A DNA stretch of 64,000 bases from Corynebacterium frankenforstense DSM 45800 (GCF_001941485.1 NZ_CP009247.1:1860001-1924000), one strand, 5' to 3'. Counted from the stretch's first letter, positions 14,239 to 24,398 are shown. Numbers and translations: made by a program. Notes: a model not told the origin generated them from the letters alone.

Positions 14239-15027
14239 ATGGCAGACGCGAAGAAGGCCGCGGACAAGGCGGCGAAGAAGGAAGAGTCGAAGGCCAAGCG
14301 CGCCAAGCGCAGGCAGAACGTCACCCAGCTGTGGCAGGCCTTCAACATCCAGCGCAAGCAGGACAAGTGGCTGATCCCGCTGATGCTGCTGGCCGTCGTC
14401 GTCCCGGCGGTGCTGCTCTTCGTCATCGGCTCGTTCACCGGTGGCAGGTGGTTCATGCTCGTCATCGGCCTGCTGCTCGGCGTCCTCGCCGCGCTGTGGG
14501 TGATGACCCGCCGCATCGAGAGCTCCGTCTACGACAAGGCGCAGGACTCCCCCGGCGCCGCCGGCTGGGCGCTGGAGAACATGCGCAACACCGTCGGCGT
14601 CGTCTGGTTCACCAAGACCTCGGTGGCCATGACCACCCATCTCGACGCCGTGCACCGCGTCGTCGGCGTGCCGGGCATCGTGCTCGTCGGCGAGGGCGAG
14701 CCGCACCGCCTCAAGCCGCTGATGGCCCAGCAGAAGCGCCGCCTCAACCGCCTGGTCGGCGGCGTGCCGGTCTACGAGCTCTTCGTCGGCGACGGCGAGG
14801 GCCAGGTGCCGCTCAAGCGCCTGCAGCGCGAGATGATCAAGCTGCCGCGCAACTACAAGAAGAACGACGTCTACCCCATCAACGCCCGCATCGAGGCGAT
14901 GGACAACCACGGCGCCGGGGCCAACCCGATGGCCGGCCTGCCCAAGGGCCCGCTGCCCAAGGGCGCGAAGGTCTCGGGCATGAACCGCCGCGCCCGCCGC
15001 GCCCAGGAGCGCAACAAGAACAAGTAA
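14239..15027 (+). CDS. DUF4191 family membrane protein
   Basis: A 262-residue protein with a very basic Lys/Ala-rich N-terminus (about 1-32), two membrane segments at about 54-73 and 78-94, and a cytosolic C-terminal domain ending in a basic Arg/Lys tail. This layout and the position directly after lipA match the actinobacterial DUF4191 family (Rv2219). Its function is unknown; conserved linkage to lipoate and glutamine synthetase genes is the only hint. TATTGT (14226-14231) lies 7 bp before the ATG and there is no ribosome binding site, suggesting a leaderless mRNA. Confidence 0.88.
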   Translation: MADAKKAADKAAKKEESKAKRAKRRQNVTQLWQAFNIQRKQDKWLIPLMLLAVVVPAVLLFVIGSFTGGRWFMLVIGLLLGVLAALWVMTRRIESSVYDKAQDSPGAAGWALENMRNTVGVVWFTKTSVAMTTHLDAVHRVVGVPGIVLVGEGEPHRLKPLMAQQKRRLNRLVGGVPVYELFVGDGEGQVPLKRLQREMIKLPRNYKKNDVYPINARIEAMDNHGAGANPMAGLPKGPLPKGAKVSGMNRRARRAQERNKNK

Positions 15028-15064
15028 CGCGCGTCCGCCGCTCACGCGGCCCCAGACAGACGGA

Positions 15065-15099
15065 GACCCCGCCGGGAGAAGCACTCCCCCGGCGGGGTC
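15065..15099. terminator. Bidirectional hairpin between DUF4191 and RDD genes
   Basis: GACCCCGCCGGG (15065-15076) pairs with CCCGGCGGGGTC (15088-15099) around an 11 nt loop. It sits between two convergent genes and can terminate both; T-rich sequence follows on the plus strand (GTCTTCG). Confidence 0.7.
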
Positions 15100-15146
15100 T
15101 TCGCCACGTCGCGCCGCGCGACGTCGTCAATCTTTTCTGCGAACGC

Positions 15147-15620
15147 CTAGCCGCGGATGACCGCGGTGCCGGTGACGCGGTCGTGGACGCCGCGCCCGTC
15201 GGAGTCGACCATGGCGGCCAGGAAGATCGTGCCGGTCATCAGCACGCGCACCGCCGAGCGCCACAGGCCGACGCGCTGGCCGGGCTCGTCGACGCGCGCG
15301 ACGCCCATGCCGAGCACCGCCTGGCCGGGCGTGCGCGCGAAGAACAGGCACGAGGCGAAGCCGAGCAGCAGGAAGTACAGGTAGGTGTAGGTCGCCGTGC
15401 CCAGCCACTCGGAGAACATGTGGGTGAAGCCGCCGAGGATCCAGCAGATCACCCAGTCGATGAGCACGCCGCCCGCGCGGCGGGTGACGCTCGCCAGGGC
15501 GCCCGGGCCGTGCTCCGGCAGTCCCAGCAGCTCGCCGGGGTAGGCGGAGACGCGGGACTCGCTCTCGTACTCGGAGGGGATCGCCGGCCCGTCGAGCCAG
15601 CTGCGGCGCGGTTGAGTCAT
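15147..15620 (-). CDS. RDD family membrane protein
   Basis: A 157-residue protein with an N-terminal cytosolic segment, the RDD motif region ([15 protein letters not shown], about 45-59) and three hydrophobic segments at about 52-70, 77-95 and 125-137. The conserved [12 protein letters not shown] segment typical of the family follows the second. RDD proteins are small inner-membrane proteins, some implicated in transport; no substrate can be inferred here. It is convergent with DUF4191 and divergent from glnA, the arrangement of Rv2219A and glnA1 in mycobacteria. Confidence 0.88.
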   Translation of the reverse strand: MTQPRRSWLDGPAIPSEYESESRVSAYPGELLGLPEHGPGALASVTRRAGGVLIDWVICWILGGFTHMFSEWLGTATYTYLYFLLLGFASCLFFARTPGQAVLGMGVARVDEPGQRVGLWRSAVRVLMTGTIFLAAMVDSDGRGVHDRVTGTAVIRG

Positions 15621-15751
15621 GCCCACCAGGCTAATGCACGCCCGAAACCGCGGGGGTGGCCGGTGCCCCGTGCGCGACGTTCGCGCGATACCCTGGACGG
15701 GTGAGCCCGTCGCGGACGGAAGAATTTTTAGTCGCGCGACAGTTAACCCCC

Positions 15752-15757
15752 TATACT
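15752..15757 (+). promoter_or_regulatory. Probable -10 element of glnA
   Basis: TATACT at 15752-15757 is a near-consensus -10 hexamer 63 bp before the glnA GTG, inside an AT-richer patch (15721-15757). No convincing -35 was found. An AmtR-type operator was sought here and none was clear. Confidence 0.45.
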
Positions 15758-15819
15758 CGGGCCCACGAACCGTCCGCCCTGCGCCGCAGAGCGCAGAACA
15801 TCCCTGGCAAGGAGAGACC

Positions 15820-17256
15820 GTGGCCTTCAATTCGACCGAAGACGTCCTGAAGTTCATCAAAGACGAGGAGGTCGAGTTCGTCGACGTCCGTTTCACCGAC
15901 GTCCCCGGTGTCGAACAGCACTTCACCATCCCCGCAGACCTCTTCGACGAGGACGCGATCGAGGAGGGCCTCGCCTTCGACGGCTCATCGATCCGCGGGT
16001 TCACCACCATCGACGAGTCCGACATGAACCTCCTGCCGGACCTGGCCACGGCCAAGATCGACCCGTTCCGCACCTCGAAGACGCTGAACATCCAGTTCTT
16101 CGTCCACGACCCGTTCACCCGCGAGCCGTTCTCGCGCGACCCGCGCAACGTCGCCCGCAAGGCCGAGGAGTACCTGGCCGCCACCGGCATCGCCGACACC
16201 TGCAGCTTCGGCCTCGAGGCCGAGTTCTACCTCTTCGACAAGGTGCGCTACTCCACCGAGATCAACAAGGCCTTCTTCGAGGTCGACTCGGAGGAGGGCT
16301 GGTGGAACCGCGGCGAGGAGACCAACCCGGACGGCACCCCGAACCTGGGCCAGCAGACCCGCGTCAAGGGCGGCTACTTCCCGGTGCCGCCGTACGACCG
16401 CACCACCGAGGCCCGCGACGCCATGGTGCGCGTGCTCAAGGACTCCGGCTTCGACATCGAGCGCTTCCACCACGAGGTTGGCACCGGCGGCCAGCAGGAG
16501 ATCAACTACCGCTTCAACACCCTGCTGCACGCGGCGGACGACCTGCAGACCTTCAAGTACATCGTCAAGAACACCGCGCACCGCATGGGCCAGGCCGCGA
16601 CCTTCATGCCCAAGCCGCTCGCCGGTGACAACGGCTCCGGCATGCACGCCCACCAGTCGCTGTGGAAGGACGGCAAGCCGCTGTTCCACGACGAGTCCGG
16701 TTACGCGGGCCTCTCGGACACCGCCCGCTACTACATCGGCGGCATCCTCTCCCACGCCCCGGCCGTGCTGGCGTTCACCAACCCGACGCTGAACTCCTAC
16801 CACCGCCTGGTGCCCGGCTTCGAGGCCCCGATCAACCTGGTCTACTCGCAGCGCAACCGCTCGGCGGCCGTGCGCATCCCGATCACCGGCTCCAACCCCA
16901 AGGCCAAGCGCATCGAGTTCCGCGCCCCGGACCCCTCGGGCAACCCGTACCTGGGCCTGGCCGCGATGATGCTCGCCGGCCTCGACGGCATCAAGAACCG
17001 CATCGAGCCGCACGCCCCGGTGGACAAGGACCTCTACGAGCTGCCGCCCGAGGAGGCCAAGTCCATCCCGCAGGCGCCGACCTCGCTGGAGGCCTCGCTG
17101 AAGGCCCTCGAGGAGGACAACGAGTTCCTCACCGAAGGCGACGTCTTCACCGAGGACCTGGTGGACACCTACATCAGCTACAAGTACGACAACGAGATCA
17201 CCCCGGTGCGCCTGCGGCCGACCCCGCAGGAGTTCGAGATGTACTTCGACTGCTAG
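15820..17256 (+). CDS. glnA: Glutamine synthetase type I (GSI-beta)
   Basis: A 478-residue enzyme making glutamine from glutamate, ammonia and ATP, active as a dodecamer. Conserved blocks include FDGSSIRGF, the metal-binding [10 protein letters not shown], the [16 protein letters not shown] block, the ATP-binding [16 protein letters not shown] and the glutamate-binding [17 protein letters not shown]. The target tyrosine of adenylylation lies in [15 protein letters not shown], so it should be switched off by GlnE, which is also encoded in this window. GGAGAG precedes the GTG. A second gene very like it lies at 22321-23757. Confidence 0.97.
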   Translation: MAFNSTEDVLKFIKDEEVEFVDVRFTDVPGVEQHFTIPADLFDEDAIEEGLAFDGSSIRGFTTIDESDMNLLPDLATAKIDPFRTSKTLNIQFFVHDPFTREPFSRDPRNVARKAEEYLAATGIADTCSFGLEAEFYLFDKVRYSTEINKAFFEVDSEEGWWNRGEETNPDGTPNLGQQTRVKGGYFPVPPYDRTTEARDAMVRVLKDSGFDIERFHHEVGTGGQQEINYRFNTLLHAADDLQTFKYIVKNTAHRMGQAATFMPKPLAGDNGSGMHAHQSLWKDGKPLFHDESGYAGLSDTARYYIGGILSHAPAVLAFTNPTLNSYHRLVPGFEAPINLVYSQRNRSAAVRIPITGSNPKAKRIEFRAPDPSGNPYLGLAAMMLAGLDGIKNRIEPHAPVDKDLYELPPEEAKSIPQAPTSLEASLKALEEDNEFLTEGDVFTEDLVDTYISYKYDNEITPVRLRPTPQEFEMYFDC

Positions 17257-17297
17257 ACGGCGCGCGGAGGTCGTGGCGCGACGGTAGGCTCGCGCGG

Positions 17298-19652
17298 GTG
17301 AATGAGCCCGCGAAGCCCGCCGACGCCCACGACCTCATTTCTGTGCGCGGAGCCAACGAGAACAACCTGCGCCACGTCAGCCTGGACATCCCGAAGCGGC
17401 GCCTGACCGTCTTCGCCGGGGTCTCCGGCTCCGGGAAATCCTCCCTGGTCTTCGACACCGTCGCCGCCGAGTCGCGGCGGCTGATCAACGACACCTACTC
17501 GACCTTCGTGCAGGGCTTCATGCCCACGCTCGCGCGCCCGGACGTCGACGCGCTCGAGGGGCTGACCACCGCGATCGTCGTCAGTCAGGAGCAGCTGGGC
17601 GCCAACCCGCGCTCCACCGTCGGCACGGCCACCGACGTCACCGCGATGCTGCGCGTGCTCTACTCGCACATCGCCGAGCCCAACGCCGGCGGCCCCGGCG
17701 CCTACTCCTTCAACGTGCCCAGCGTCAGCGGCGGCGGCGCGATTACCGACGCCCGCGGGCGCAAGAAGGTGCTGAAGAACTTCCGGCGTACGGGTGGCAT
17801 GTGCCCGACGTGCGAGGGCACCGGCTGGGCGGGGGTGTTCGACGTCGACGAGGTGGTGGACGCGGCGCTCTCCCTCGACGACGGCGCCGTGAAGGTGCCC
17901 GGCTACAAGCCCGGCTCCTGGAGCCTGCGCCAGTACGCCGACTCCGGCCTCTACCCCACCGACGTGCCGGTCGGGGAGTTCACCGACGAGCAGCGCGACC
18001 TGCTGCTGTGGGCCGAGCCGCGACGGATGAACTACCTGGGGCACAACTCCACCTACGAGGGGCTGATCCCGAAGCTGACCAAGTCGGTGCTCACCAAGGA
18101 GCGCTCGGGGCTGCAGAAGGCGATGCGCGAGTTCGTCGACCGCGCGGTGACCATGGGGCCCTGCCCGGACTGCGGCGGCACGCGCCTGGCGCCGCACGCG
18201 CTCGAGTCGCGGATCGCGGGAAAGAACATCGCCGAGCTGTGCGCGATGGAGGTCCGCGAGCTCGCCGGGTGGCTCGGCGGGCTCGACGCCCCGTCCTCGG
18301 CTCCGCTGGTGCGGGCGATCCGGGAGACGCTGGACAACTTCGTCACCGTCGGCCTGGGCTACCTCACGCTCGACAGGCCTGCCTCGACGCTCTCGGGCGG
18401 CGAGGCGCAGCGCATCAAGATGATCCGCCACGTCGGCTCCGCGCTCAGCGACGTCACCTACGTCTTCGACGAGCCCACCGCGGGCCTGCACCCGGCCGAC
18501 GTGGAGCGCCTGGACACGCTGCTGCTCAGACTGCGGGACAAGGGCAACACGGTGCTGGTGGTCGAGCACCGCCCGCAGACCATCGAGATCGCCGACCGCG
18601 TCGTCGAGCTCGGCCCGGGCGCGGGCTCGGCCGGCGGCGAGATCGTCTTCGAGGGCACCGTCGACGAGCTGCGCCGCGCCGACACCGTCACCGGCCGGCA
18701 CATGGACGTCGGCTACGAGCTCAAGGCCGACGCGGAGTGCCGCCCCGGCGACGGGGTGCTGGAGATCCGCGGGGCGGCGACGAACAACCTGCACGACCTC
18801 GACGTGGACGTGCCGCGCGGGACGCTGACGGCGATCACGGGCGTGGCCGGCTCCGGCAAGTCCTCGCTGCTGGCGGCGATCGAGCCGGACGAGAAGACCG
18901 TGTGGGTCGACCAGTCGCCCATCTCCGGCTCGCGGCGGTCCAACCCGGCGACCTACACCGGGGCGCTGGACCCGATCCGCAAGGCCTTCGCCAAGGAGAA
19001 CGGGGTCAAGCCCGCGCTCTTCTCCCCCAACTCCGACGGCGCGTGCCAGAACTGCAACGGCGCCGGGGTGGTCTACGTGGACTTAGGCTTCATGCAGGGC
19101 GTGGACGTGCCCTGCGAGGTCTGCGAGGGCCGGCGCTTCGACGCGGCGGTGCTCGAGCACCGCTTCGGAGGGCTGGACATCGCCGAGGTCCTCGACCTGC
19201 CGGCCGCCGAGGCCGCGGGGTTCTTCGCCGACGCCGACCACCGCGTGCCGGCCGCGGCACGGATCGCGGGCTATCTGGTGGATGTGGGCTTGGGCTACGT
19301 GCGCCTGGGGCAGCCGCTGACGACCCTCTCGGGCGGCGAGCGGCAGCGGCTCAAGCTGGCCTCGCACCTCAACGAGAAGGCCACGCTCTTCGTCCTCGAC
19401 GAGCCGACGACGGGCCTGCACGTCGCCGACGCGGGCGTGCTGGTCGGACTCTTCGACCGGCTGGTCGACGCCGGGGCGACGGTGATCGTCGTCGAGCACA
19501 ACCCGGCGGTGATCACGCGCGCGGACCACGTCATCGACCTGGGCCCGGGCGCGGGTTCCGACGGCGGGCGCGTGGTCGCCGAGGGCACGCCGCGCGACGT
19601 CGCGGCGAACGCGGACTCGGCGACGGGGCGCTACCTCGCGCGGTTTGCGTGA
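17298..19652 (+). CDS. UvrA-like ABC ATPase (UvrA2/DrrC type)
   Basis: A 784-residue protein with two ABC ATPase modules arranged as in UvrA. Walker A motifs are GVSGSGKSSLV (near 40) and GVAGSGKSSLL (near 520); signatures are LSGGEAQR and LSGGERQR. Zinc-binding pairs CPTCEGTG, CPDCGG, CQNCNGAG and CEVCEG are present. The true UvrA has about 950 residues; the shortfall suggests that the UvrB-binding region is reduced or missing, as in UvrA2/DrrC-like proteins linked to tolerance of DNA-binding drugs. TAGGCT (17285-17290) lies 7 bp before the GTG with no ribosome binding site, indicating a leaderless start. It is absent from the equivalent mycobacterial interval. Confidence 0.9.
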   Translation: MNEPAKPADAHDLISVRGANENNLRHVSLDIPKRRLTVFAGVSGSGKSSLVFDTVAAESRRLINDTYSTFVQGFMPTLARPDVDALEGLTTAIVVSQEQLGANPRSTVGTATDVTAMLRVLYSHIAEPNAGGPGAYSFNVPSVSGGGAITDARGRKKVLKNFRRTGGMCPTCEGTGWAGVFDVDEVVDAALSLDDGAVKVPGYKPGSWSLRQYADSGLYPTDVPVGEFTDEQRDLLLWAEPRRMNYLGHNSTYEGLIPKLTKSVLTKERSGLQKAMREFVDRAVTMGPCPDCGGTRLAPHALESRIAGKNIAELCAMEVRELAGWLGGLDAPSSAPLVRAIRETLDNFVTVGLGYLTLDRPASTLSGGEAQRIKMIRHVGSALSDVTYVFDEPTAGLHPADVERLDTLLLRLRDKGNTVLVVEHRPQTIEIADRVVELGPGAGSAGGEIVFEGTVDELRRADTVTGRHMDVGYELKADAECRPGDGVLEIRGAATNNLHDLDVDVPRGTLTAITGVAGSGKSSLLAAIEPDEKTVWVDQSPISGSRRSNPATYTGALDPIRKAFAKENGVKPALFSPNSDGACQNCNGAGVVYVDLGFMQGVDVPCEVCEGRRFDAAVLEHRFGGLDIAEVLDLPAAEAAGFFADADHRVPAAARIAGYLVDVGLGYVRLGQPLTTLSGGERQRLKLASHLNEKATLFVLDEPTTGLHVADAGVLVGLFDRLVDAGATVIVVEHNPAVITRADHVIDLGPGAGSDGGRVVAEGTPRDVAANADSATGRYLARFA

Positions 19653-19703
19653 GGGGGCGGGGCCGGTGCCCCGCGCGCCGGCACGGAGCCTCGGCGAAGA
19701 ACC

Positions 19704-20600
19704 TCAGTCACGCCCGAAGCGCGCCTCGAGGATTCCCTGCAGCTGGTCGAAGAGCGGTGTGGGCTCCTTGTACCGCTCCCCGAGCCGGCGCACGGCCCCG
19801 GCCTGCGAGTCCAGCTCGTTGACTCGTCCGGCGAGGTAGTCGCGCTGCATCGAGGTCGTGGCCTCCGCGTCGAGCGAGTCGGCGAAGCCCAGCTGGCGGG
19901 CCACCGCGTCGTCGGGCAGGTCCACCCCGCTGGCCCAGGCCACACGCGCGGCCTCCTCGAGCAGCGCGGTGTACTGGTCGCGCAGCTCGGTGCGCACGTA
20001 GCCCAGCGGGCGCTCGGCCGCCGCGCCCAGCGCGCCGAACGGGGTGACGAACATGGCCTTCGTCCACACGTCGACCCAGATGTCCGGGTAAACCTTGGCG
20101 GGGATGCCGGCGTCGGTGAGCAGGCGCGCGAGTGCGTCGACGCGCTCGTCGGGCTCCCCGTCGAAGGTACCCACGTGGTAGTTCAACGGGCCGTCGGCAA
20201 GCTCGACCACGCCGGGGCCGCGGTGGATCATGAAGCCGCGCACCACGCCCGGCCACACGTGCCCGGCGCCGAAGGCATCGGCGGCCAGGTGCGGGACCTC
20301 GACGGAGTTCTGGGTCAGCGCCACCGGCACCCCCTCGGGCACGCCGGGGAACTTCTCCTGCCCGGGCAGCACCTTGGTGGCGAGCACGGCGACGTCGACG
20401 TCGCCGAGCTCGTCGAAGCTCTCGGCCGCGGGAACCTGGACCGTCAGCTCCCCGCCGCCGTGGATGAGGGTGAGTCCCTCGCCGTTGATCCGTTCCAGGG
20501 TCTCGCCCCGGGCGACGACGGCGACGTCCGCGCCCGATTCCGCCAGCCGGGCCGCGAACAGGCCGCCGACCGCGCCGGCGCCAATAATTCCGATACGCAT
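19704..20600 (-). CDS. panE: Ketopantoate reductase family protein (ApbA/PanE)
   Basis: A 298-residue NADPH-dependent reductase of the family that converts 2-dehydropantoate to pantoate in CoA synthesis. The N-terminal Rossmann motif GIIGAGAVGGLFAARL is intact, followed by VAVLATK and the QNSVE segment. The C-terminal helical domain has the conserved lysine region (DVWTKAMFVTP) and the substrate segment SMQRDYLAGRVNELDS. Family members can also reduce related 2-oxo acids, so the exact substrate is inferred. It is convergent with the UvrA-like gene and divergent from the cyclodeaminase family gene. Confidence 0.85.
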   Translation of the reverse strand: MRIGIIGAGAVGGLFAARLAESGADVAVVARGETLERINGEGLTLIHGGGELTVQVPAAESFDELGDVDVAVLATKVLPGQEKFPGVPEGVPVALTQNSVEVPHLAADAFGAGHVWPGVVRGFMIHRGPGVVELADGPLNYHVGTFDGEPDERVDALARLLTDAGIPAKVYPDIWVDVWTKAMFVTPFGALGAAAERPLGYVRTELRDQYTALLEEAARVAWASGVDLPDDAVARQLGFADSLDAEATTSMQRDYLAGRVNELDSQAGAVRRLGERYKEPTPLFDQLQGILEARFGRD

Positions 20601-21016
20601 GGCCAACAGCCTATCGCCCGAAGCGGGCCGCGGGGCCGGTTTCAGCACGATCACCCCTCCCGCCCCCGGGGTTTGAACCCGCCCCAGGGTGCCGGATACG
20701 CCCAATCACCCCCGTTAATGGGTATACGTTCACCATGCATATATTTCATGCCTCAACAGGGGGTTAGCGCCCGATCAGCGAATTTTCACAAACGTGTACT
20801 GGATTTATGCGTTAACGTGAATGACGGCGGTTGAGAGATCGTCCGGCGGACGAACTAGCCAATCAGGCAGGGACGCCACGCGCCGAACGGCCGACGGGGC
20901 GCGCCCCGGGTGAGAGCCCGAGCAGGCGCTGCCCCGGAAACCGGAGACCCCGCCGAGCCGGATAACACCCCGGCCGAGGCGCGTCGCGCCCTGCCGCACC
21001 CACGGAAAGTTATCGC
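20601..21016. other. 416 bp divergent intergenic region upstream of the cyclodeaminase-like gene
   Basis: The part from about 20700 to 20830 is much richer in A and T than the surroundings and contains several promoter-like hexamers and the short dyad-like stretch CGTTAACGTG (20812-20821). From about 20860 to 21010 the sequence is GC-rich with many short complementary arms, so a structured leader is possible. I could not match it to a riboswitch class that I know. GGAAAG at 21004-21009 is the ribosome binding site of the next gene. No coding frame is convincing. Confidence 0.4.
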
Positions 21017-22174
21017 GTGACCTCTGGATTCCCCGAAGCTCCCCGCATCGACTTCCTCTACCTCTCCGAGCCCGACATGATCGAGGCCGGCGTGACCGAC
21101 TCCGCGGCCTGCGTGTCGGCGATGGAGGAGGTCCTGATCCTCCTGGCCAACGGCGACTACCGGATGGCCGGTGCCTCCGCGAACTCGCACGGCGCCCAGA
21201 TCAACTTCCCCGCGAACCCCGAGCACGAGGGCATGCCGGCCGACGGCCCGGACCGCCGCTTCATGGCGATGCCCGCCTACCTGGGCGGACGCTTCCGCAG
21301 CGCCGGCGTGAAGTGGTACGGCTCCAACGTGGAGAACCGCGAGCACGGCCTGCCGCGCTCCATCCACGTCTTCGTGCTCAACGACGCCGTCACCGGCGCA
21401 CCGAAGGCCATCATGTCCGCCAACCTGCTCTCCGCCTACCGCACCGGCGCCGTGCCGGGCGTCGGCGTCAGGCACCTGGCCGTCGAGAACGCCGAGACCG
21501 TCGGCGTGATCGGGCCCGGCGTCATGAGCCGCACGATCTTCGCCGCCGCGGTCTCCCAGCGCCCGTCGATCAACAAGGTCAAGATCAAGGGCCGCAGCGA
21601 GGGCTCGACCAAGCGGGCGGCGGACTGGTTCCGCGGGAACTTCCCGGACGTCGCCGTCGAGATCGTCGACAGCGAGCAGGCCGCCATCGAGGGCTCGGAC
21701 ATCGTCATCGCCGGCACGTCGACCTCGGACGAGGGCCCGTCGGGCTTCCCCTACTTCAAGCGCGAGTGGATCAAGCCGGGCGCGCTGCTGCTCATGCCGG
21801 CCGCCGCCCGCCTGGACGACGACTTCATCACCTCCGACGAGGCCAACCTGGTGCTCGACTTCGACGGCCTCTACCGCGAGTGGTTCCACGAGAACGGCCC
21901 GGACGTCACTTACGAGCAGCTGCTGGGCATCCCCGGCAACCGCTGGTGGGACATGTGCGAGGAGGGCACGCTGCCGGCCGAGAAGCTGGTCAACATGGGC
22001 GACATCGCCCAGGGCAAGGCCCCGGGCCGCGAGAACGACGAGCAGATCTTCTGCTACTCCATCGGCGGCATGCCCGTCGAGGACGTCGCGTGGGCCCACG
22101 ACCTCTACGAGCACGCGCTCGAGAAGGGCATCGGCACCAAGCTCAACCTCTGGGAGAACCCGGTCCTCTCCTGA
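21017..22174 (+). CDS. Ornithine cyclodeaminase / mu-crystallin family protein
   Basis: A 385-residue NAD(P)-dependent protein of the ornithine cyclodeaminase family, which includes ornithine cyclodeaminase, alanine dehydrogenase, SbnB and a protein annotated as tyramine oxidase subunit B. The family segments [20 protein letters not shown], the [17 protein letters not shown] region and the nucleotide-binding [13 protein letters not shown] are present. It is longer than typical cyclodeaminases (about 330-350) owing to a C-terminal extension. Its place between two glutamine synthetase genes suggests amino-nitrogen metabolism, but the substrate is unknown. The start is GTG with GGAAAG upstream; a terminator hairpin follows. 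Confidence 0.82.
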   Translation: MTSGFPEAPRIDFLYLSEPDMIEAGVTDSAACVSAMEEVLILLANGDYRMAGASANSHGAQINFPANPEHEGMPADGPDRRFMAMPAYLGGRFRSAGVKWYGSNVENREHGLPRSIHVFVLNDAVTGAPKAIMSANLLSAYRTGAVPGVGVRHLAVENAETVGVIGPGVMSRTIFAAAVSQRPSINKVKIKGRSEGSTKRAADWFRGNFPDVAVEIVDSEQAAIEGSDIVIAGTSTSDEGPSGFPYFKREWIKPGALLLMPAAARLDDDFITSDEANLVLDFDGLYREWFHENGPDVTYEQLLGIPGNRWWDMCEEGTLPAEKLVNMGDIAQGKAPGRENDEQIFCYSIGGMPVEDVAWAHDLYEHALEKGIGTKLNLWENPVLS

Positions 22175-22190
22175 GGCCCGTTCCCCGCCC

Positions 22191-22234
22191 GCCGGGTGAG
22201 GCCCCGTCACACCCGACCGGGGGCCTCGCCCGGC
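22191..22234 (+). terminator. Hairpin terminator after the cyclodeaminase-like gene
   Basis: A 15 bp stem with one G-U pair is formed by GCCGGGTGAGGCCCC (22191-22205) and GGGGCCTCGCCCGGC (22220-22234), 16 bp after the stop codon. Confidence 0.65.
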
Positions 22235-22320
22235 GCGCATCATTAGCCTGTGGATATAAGCACACCTGCACCCGACGCTTCCCGAAAGGAACGCAGCCCC
22301 CGACCGGGGCACTGATCACC

Positions 22321-23757
22321 GTGAACTTCTCCACACCGGAAGAACTCATCGCCTACATCCGTGACAACGACGTCAACTGGATCGACGTCCGCTTCACCGA
22401 CGTGCCCGGCATCGAGCAGCACCTGTCCGTGCCGGCCGACCAGATCTCGGAGGAGTCGCTCCACAACGGCGTGGCCTTCGACGGTTCCTCGATCGCCGGC
22501 TACACCTCGATCGAGGCGTCCGACATGATGCTGCTGCCGGACCTGTCGACCGCGGTCATCGACCCGTTCCGCAAGTCGAAGACGCTGAACATGCAGTTCT
22601 TCGTCCACGACCCGTTCACCCGCGAGCCGTTCTCCCGCGACCCGCGCAACATCGCGCGCAAGGCCGAGGAGCACCTTACGGCCACGGGCATCGCGGACAC
22701 CTGCACCTTCGGCCTCGAGGCGGAGTTCTACATCTTCGACTCGGTGCGCTACGACACCCAGACCAACGCCTCCTTCCACCAGGTGGAGTCCGAGGAGGGC
22801 TGGTGGAACACCGGCGCGGAGCACAACCCGGACGGCTCGCGCAACCTGGGCCACAAGGTGCGCACCAACGGCGGCTACTTCCCGGTGGCCCCCTACGACC
22901 ACCTGCAGGACCTGCGCGACGAGATCTCGGAGACGCTCGAGCAGATCGGCTTCGACGTCGAGCGCGCCCACCACGAGGTCGGCTCGGGCGGCCAGCAGGA
23001 GATCAACTACCGCTTCAACACCCTGCTGCACGCGGCCGATGACCTGCAGAAGTTCAAGTACGTGGTCAAGAACACCGCCAAGCGCAACGGGCGTTCGGCC
23101 ACCTTCATGCCGAAGCCCCTCGACGGCGACGGCGGCTCCGGCATGCACGCCCACCAGGCGCTCTACAAGGACGGCGAGCCGCTGTTCTACGACGAGAACG
23201 GCTACGGCGGGCTCTCCGAGACCGCCCGCCACTACATCGGCGGCCTGCTGGCCCACGGCAGCGCGGTGCTGGCGTTCACCAACCCGACGCTGAACTCCTA
23301 CCACCGCCTGGTGCCGGGTTCGGAGGCGCCGATCAACCTGGCCTACTCGCAGCGCAACCGCTCGGCGGCCATCCGCATCCCGGCCGCCGGTTCCGCGCCG
23401 AAGGCCAAGCGCATCGAGTTCCGCGCGCCGGATCCCTCGGGCAACCCGTACCTGGGTCTGACGGCGATGATGATGGCGGGTCTGGACGGCATCAAGAACC
23501 GCATCGACCCGGGCGAGGCGGTGGACAAGGACCTCTACGAGCTGGAGCCGGAGGAGGCCGCGGGCATCCCGACGGTGCCGGCCTCGCTCTCCCAGGCGCT
23601 CGACGCCCTGGCCGAGGACCACGAGTTCCTCACCGACGGCGACGTCTTCACCGAGGACCTCATCGACACCTACATCCGGGAGAAGTACGACACCGAGATC
23701 CAGCCGGCCCGCCAGCGGCCGACGACGCTGGAGTACGAGCTCTACTACGACTGCTAG
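22321..23757 (+). CDS. Second GSI-beta glutamine synthetase, close paralogue of the 15.8 kb glnA
   Basis: A 478-residue protein of exactly the same length as the glnA product at 15820-17256 and highly similar along the whole chain. All active-site blocks are kept: [47 protein letters not shown] and [17 protein letters not shown]. The adenylylation tyrosine is kept in [15 protein letters not shown]. Differences cluster at the N-terminus and in the 195-225 region. Corynebacteria normally have one such GSI-beta plus GlnA2, which is also present here at 44.5 kb, so this is an extra copy. The start is GTG. A long terminator hairpin follows. Confidence 0.93.
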   Translation: MNFSTPEELIAYIRDNDVNWIDVRFTDVPGIEQHLSVPADQISEESLHNGVAFDGSSIAGYTSIEASDMMLLPDLSTAVIDPFRKSKTLNMQFFVHDPFTREPFSRDPRNIARKAEEHLTATGIADTCTFGLEAEFYIFDSVRYDTQTNASFHQVESEEGWWNTGAEHNPDGSRNLGHKVRTNGGYFPVAPYDHLQDLRDEISETLEQIGFDVERAHHEVGSGGQQEINYRFNTLLHAADDLQKFKYVVKNTAKRNGRSATFMPKPLDGDGGSGMHAHQALYKDGEPLFYDENGYGGLSETARHYIGGLLAHGSAVLAFTNPTLNSYHRLVPGSEAPINLAYSQRNRSAAIRIPAAGSAPKAKRIEFRAPDPSGNPYLGLTAMMMAGLDGIKNRIDPGEAVDKDLYELEPEEAAGIPTVPASLSQALDALAEDHEFLTDGDVFTEDLIDTYIREKYDTEIQPARQRPTTLEYELYYDC

Positions 23758-23773
23758 AGCCCCGGTAAATTGA

Positions 23774-23810
23774 CGACGGTCCCGCGGTGCACTGCACCGC
23801 GGGACCGTCG
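23774..23810. terminator. 17 bp perfect-stem terminator between convergent genes
   Basis: CGACGGTCCCGCGGTGC (23774-23790) pairs perfectly with GCACCGCGGGACCGTCG (23794-23810) around a 3 nt loop. It lies 17 bp after the second glnA and 21 bp from the end of the convergent small secreted gene. Confidence 0.8.
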
Positions 23811-23830
23811 CGCGTCTGCGTTCCGGCGCG

Positions 23831-24283
23831 CTACCGCCCGTCGGGGCTGTCGAACCGGGTCGTGTCCGGGTCGCGCGGCACGACGCGGCTCGCCCCGCCC
23901 TCGGCGGCCCAACCGTGGGCGCCCGGGTGTTCGTCGGGGTGCGCGTCGGAGTAGGCGCCGTCCTCCGGGGCCGGGTAGCCGTCGAGTTCCTCGGCCGGGT
24001 AGCCGTCAGGCTCCGCTGCCGCGGCTTTTTCAGCGGCCTGCAGCTCGCGGCGCTTGATGTAGACGAACGCGGCCACGGCCGCCAGGCCCACGACAAGGAT
24101 GCAGGCACCGATGGTCAGCCCCAGCACCGGGAAGTGACCGGCCCCGTCCGCGGCCAGGATCCCCTCCGGCGAGGCCGTCGCCTCGGCCGCCGAGGCCACG
24201 GCGGTGACGGGGCCGGTGAGGGCCGCGGTGAGCGACGCCGTGACGACGCCGAGGGCGACGGAGGGACGGAGGTGCGGAGTCAT
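23831..24283 (-). CDS. Small secreted or membrane-anchored protein
   Basis: A 150-residue protein. It has an N-terminal signal peptide (about 1-33, possible cleavage near VASAAEA), a short external segment, a membrane helix (about 52-75) and a cytosolic tail that begins with KRRE. The tail is acidic and repetitive, with two DGYPAxE-like units. I do not recognise the family. It lies 115 bp downstream of a larger secreted membrane-anchored gene on the same strand, and both proteins share the signal peptide plus C-proximal membrane helix design, so they may act together at the cell surface. Confidence 0.7.
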   Translation of the reverse strand: MTPHLRPSVALGVVTASLTAALTGPVTAVASAAEATASPEGILAADGAGHFPVLGLTIGACILVVGLAAVAAFVYIKRRELQAAEKAAAAEPDGYPAEELDGYPAPEDGAYSDAHPDEHPGAHGWAAEGGASRVVPRDPDTTRFDSPDGR

Positions 24284-24398
24284 CCTGTTGAGCGGTACAT
24301 TTTCGTTTCCTTGGTTGTGGGTTGTGCGTCGGGATCGCGGTGTCGGCGGGAAAGATGATGCCCGGGTCGGACCAGACCGAACCGGGCGGGGCCGGGTG

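Noticed and set aside
17298..19652. Calling this gene uvrA of nucleotide excision repair
   Set aside because: It is about 170 residues shorter than true UvrA, and its neighbours are unrelated to repair; a UvrA2/DrrC-type role fits better.
22321..23757. Assembly duplication of glnA
   Set aside because: The two glnA genes differ throughout at DNA and protein level and have different flanks, so this is a true paralogue.
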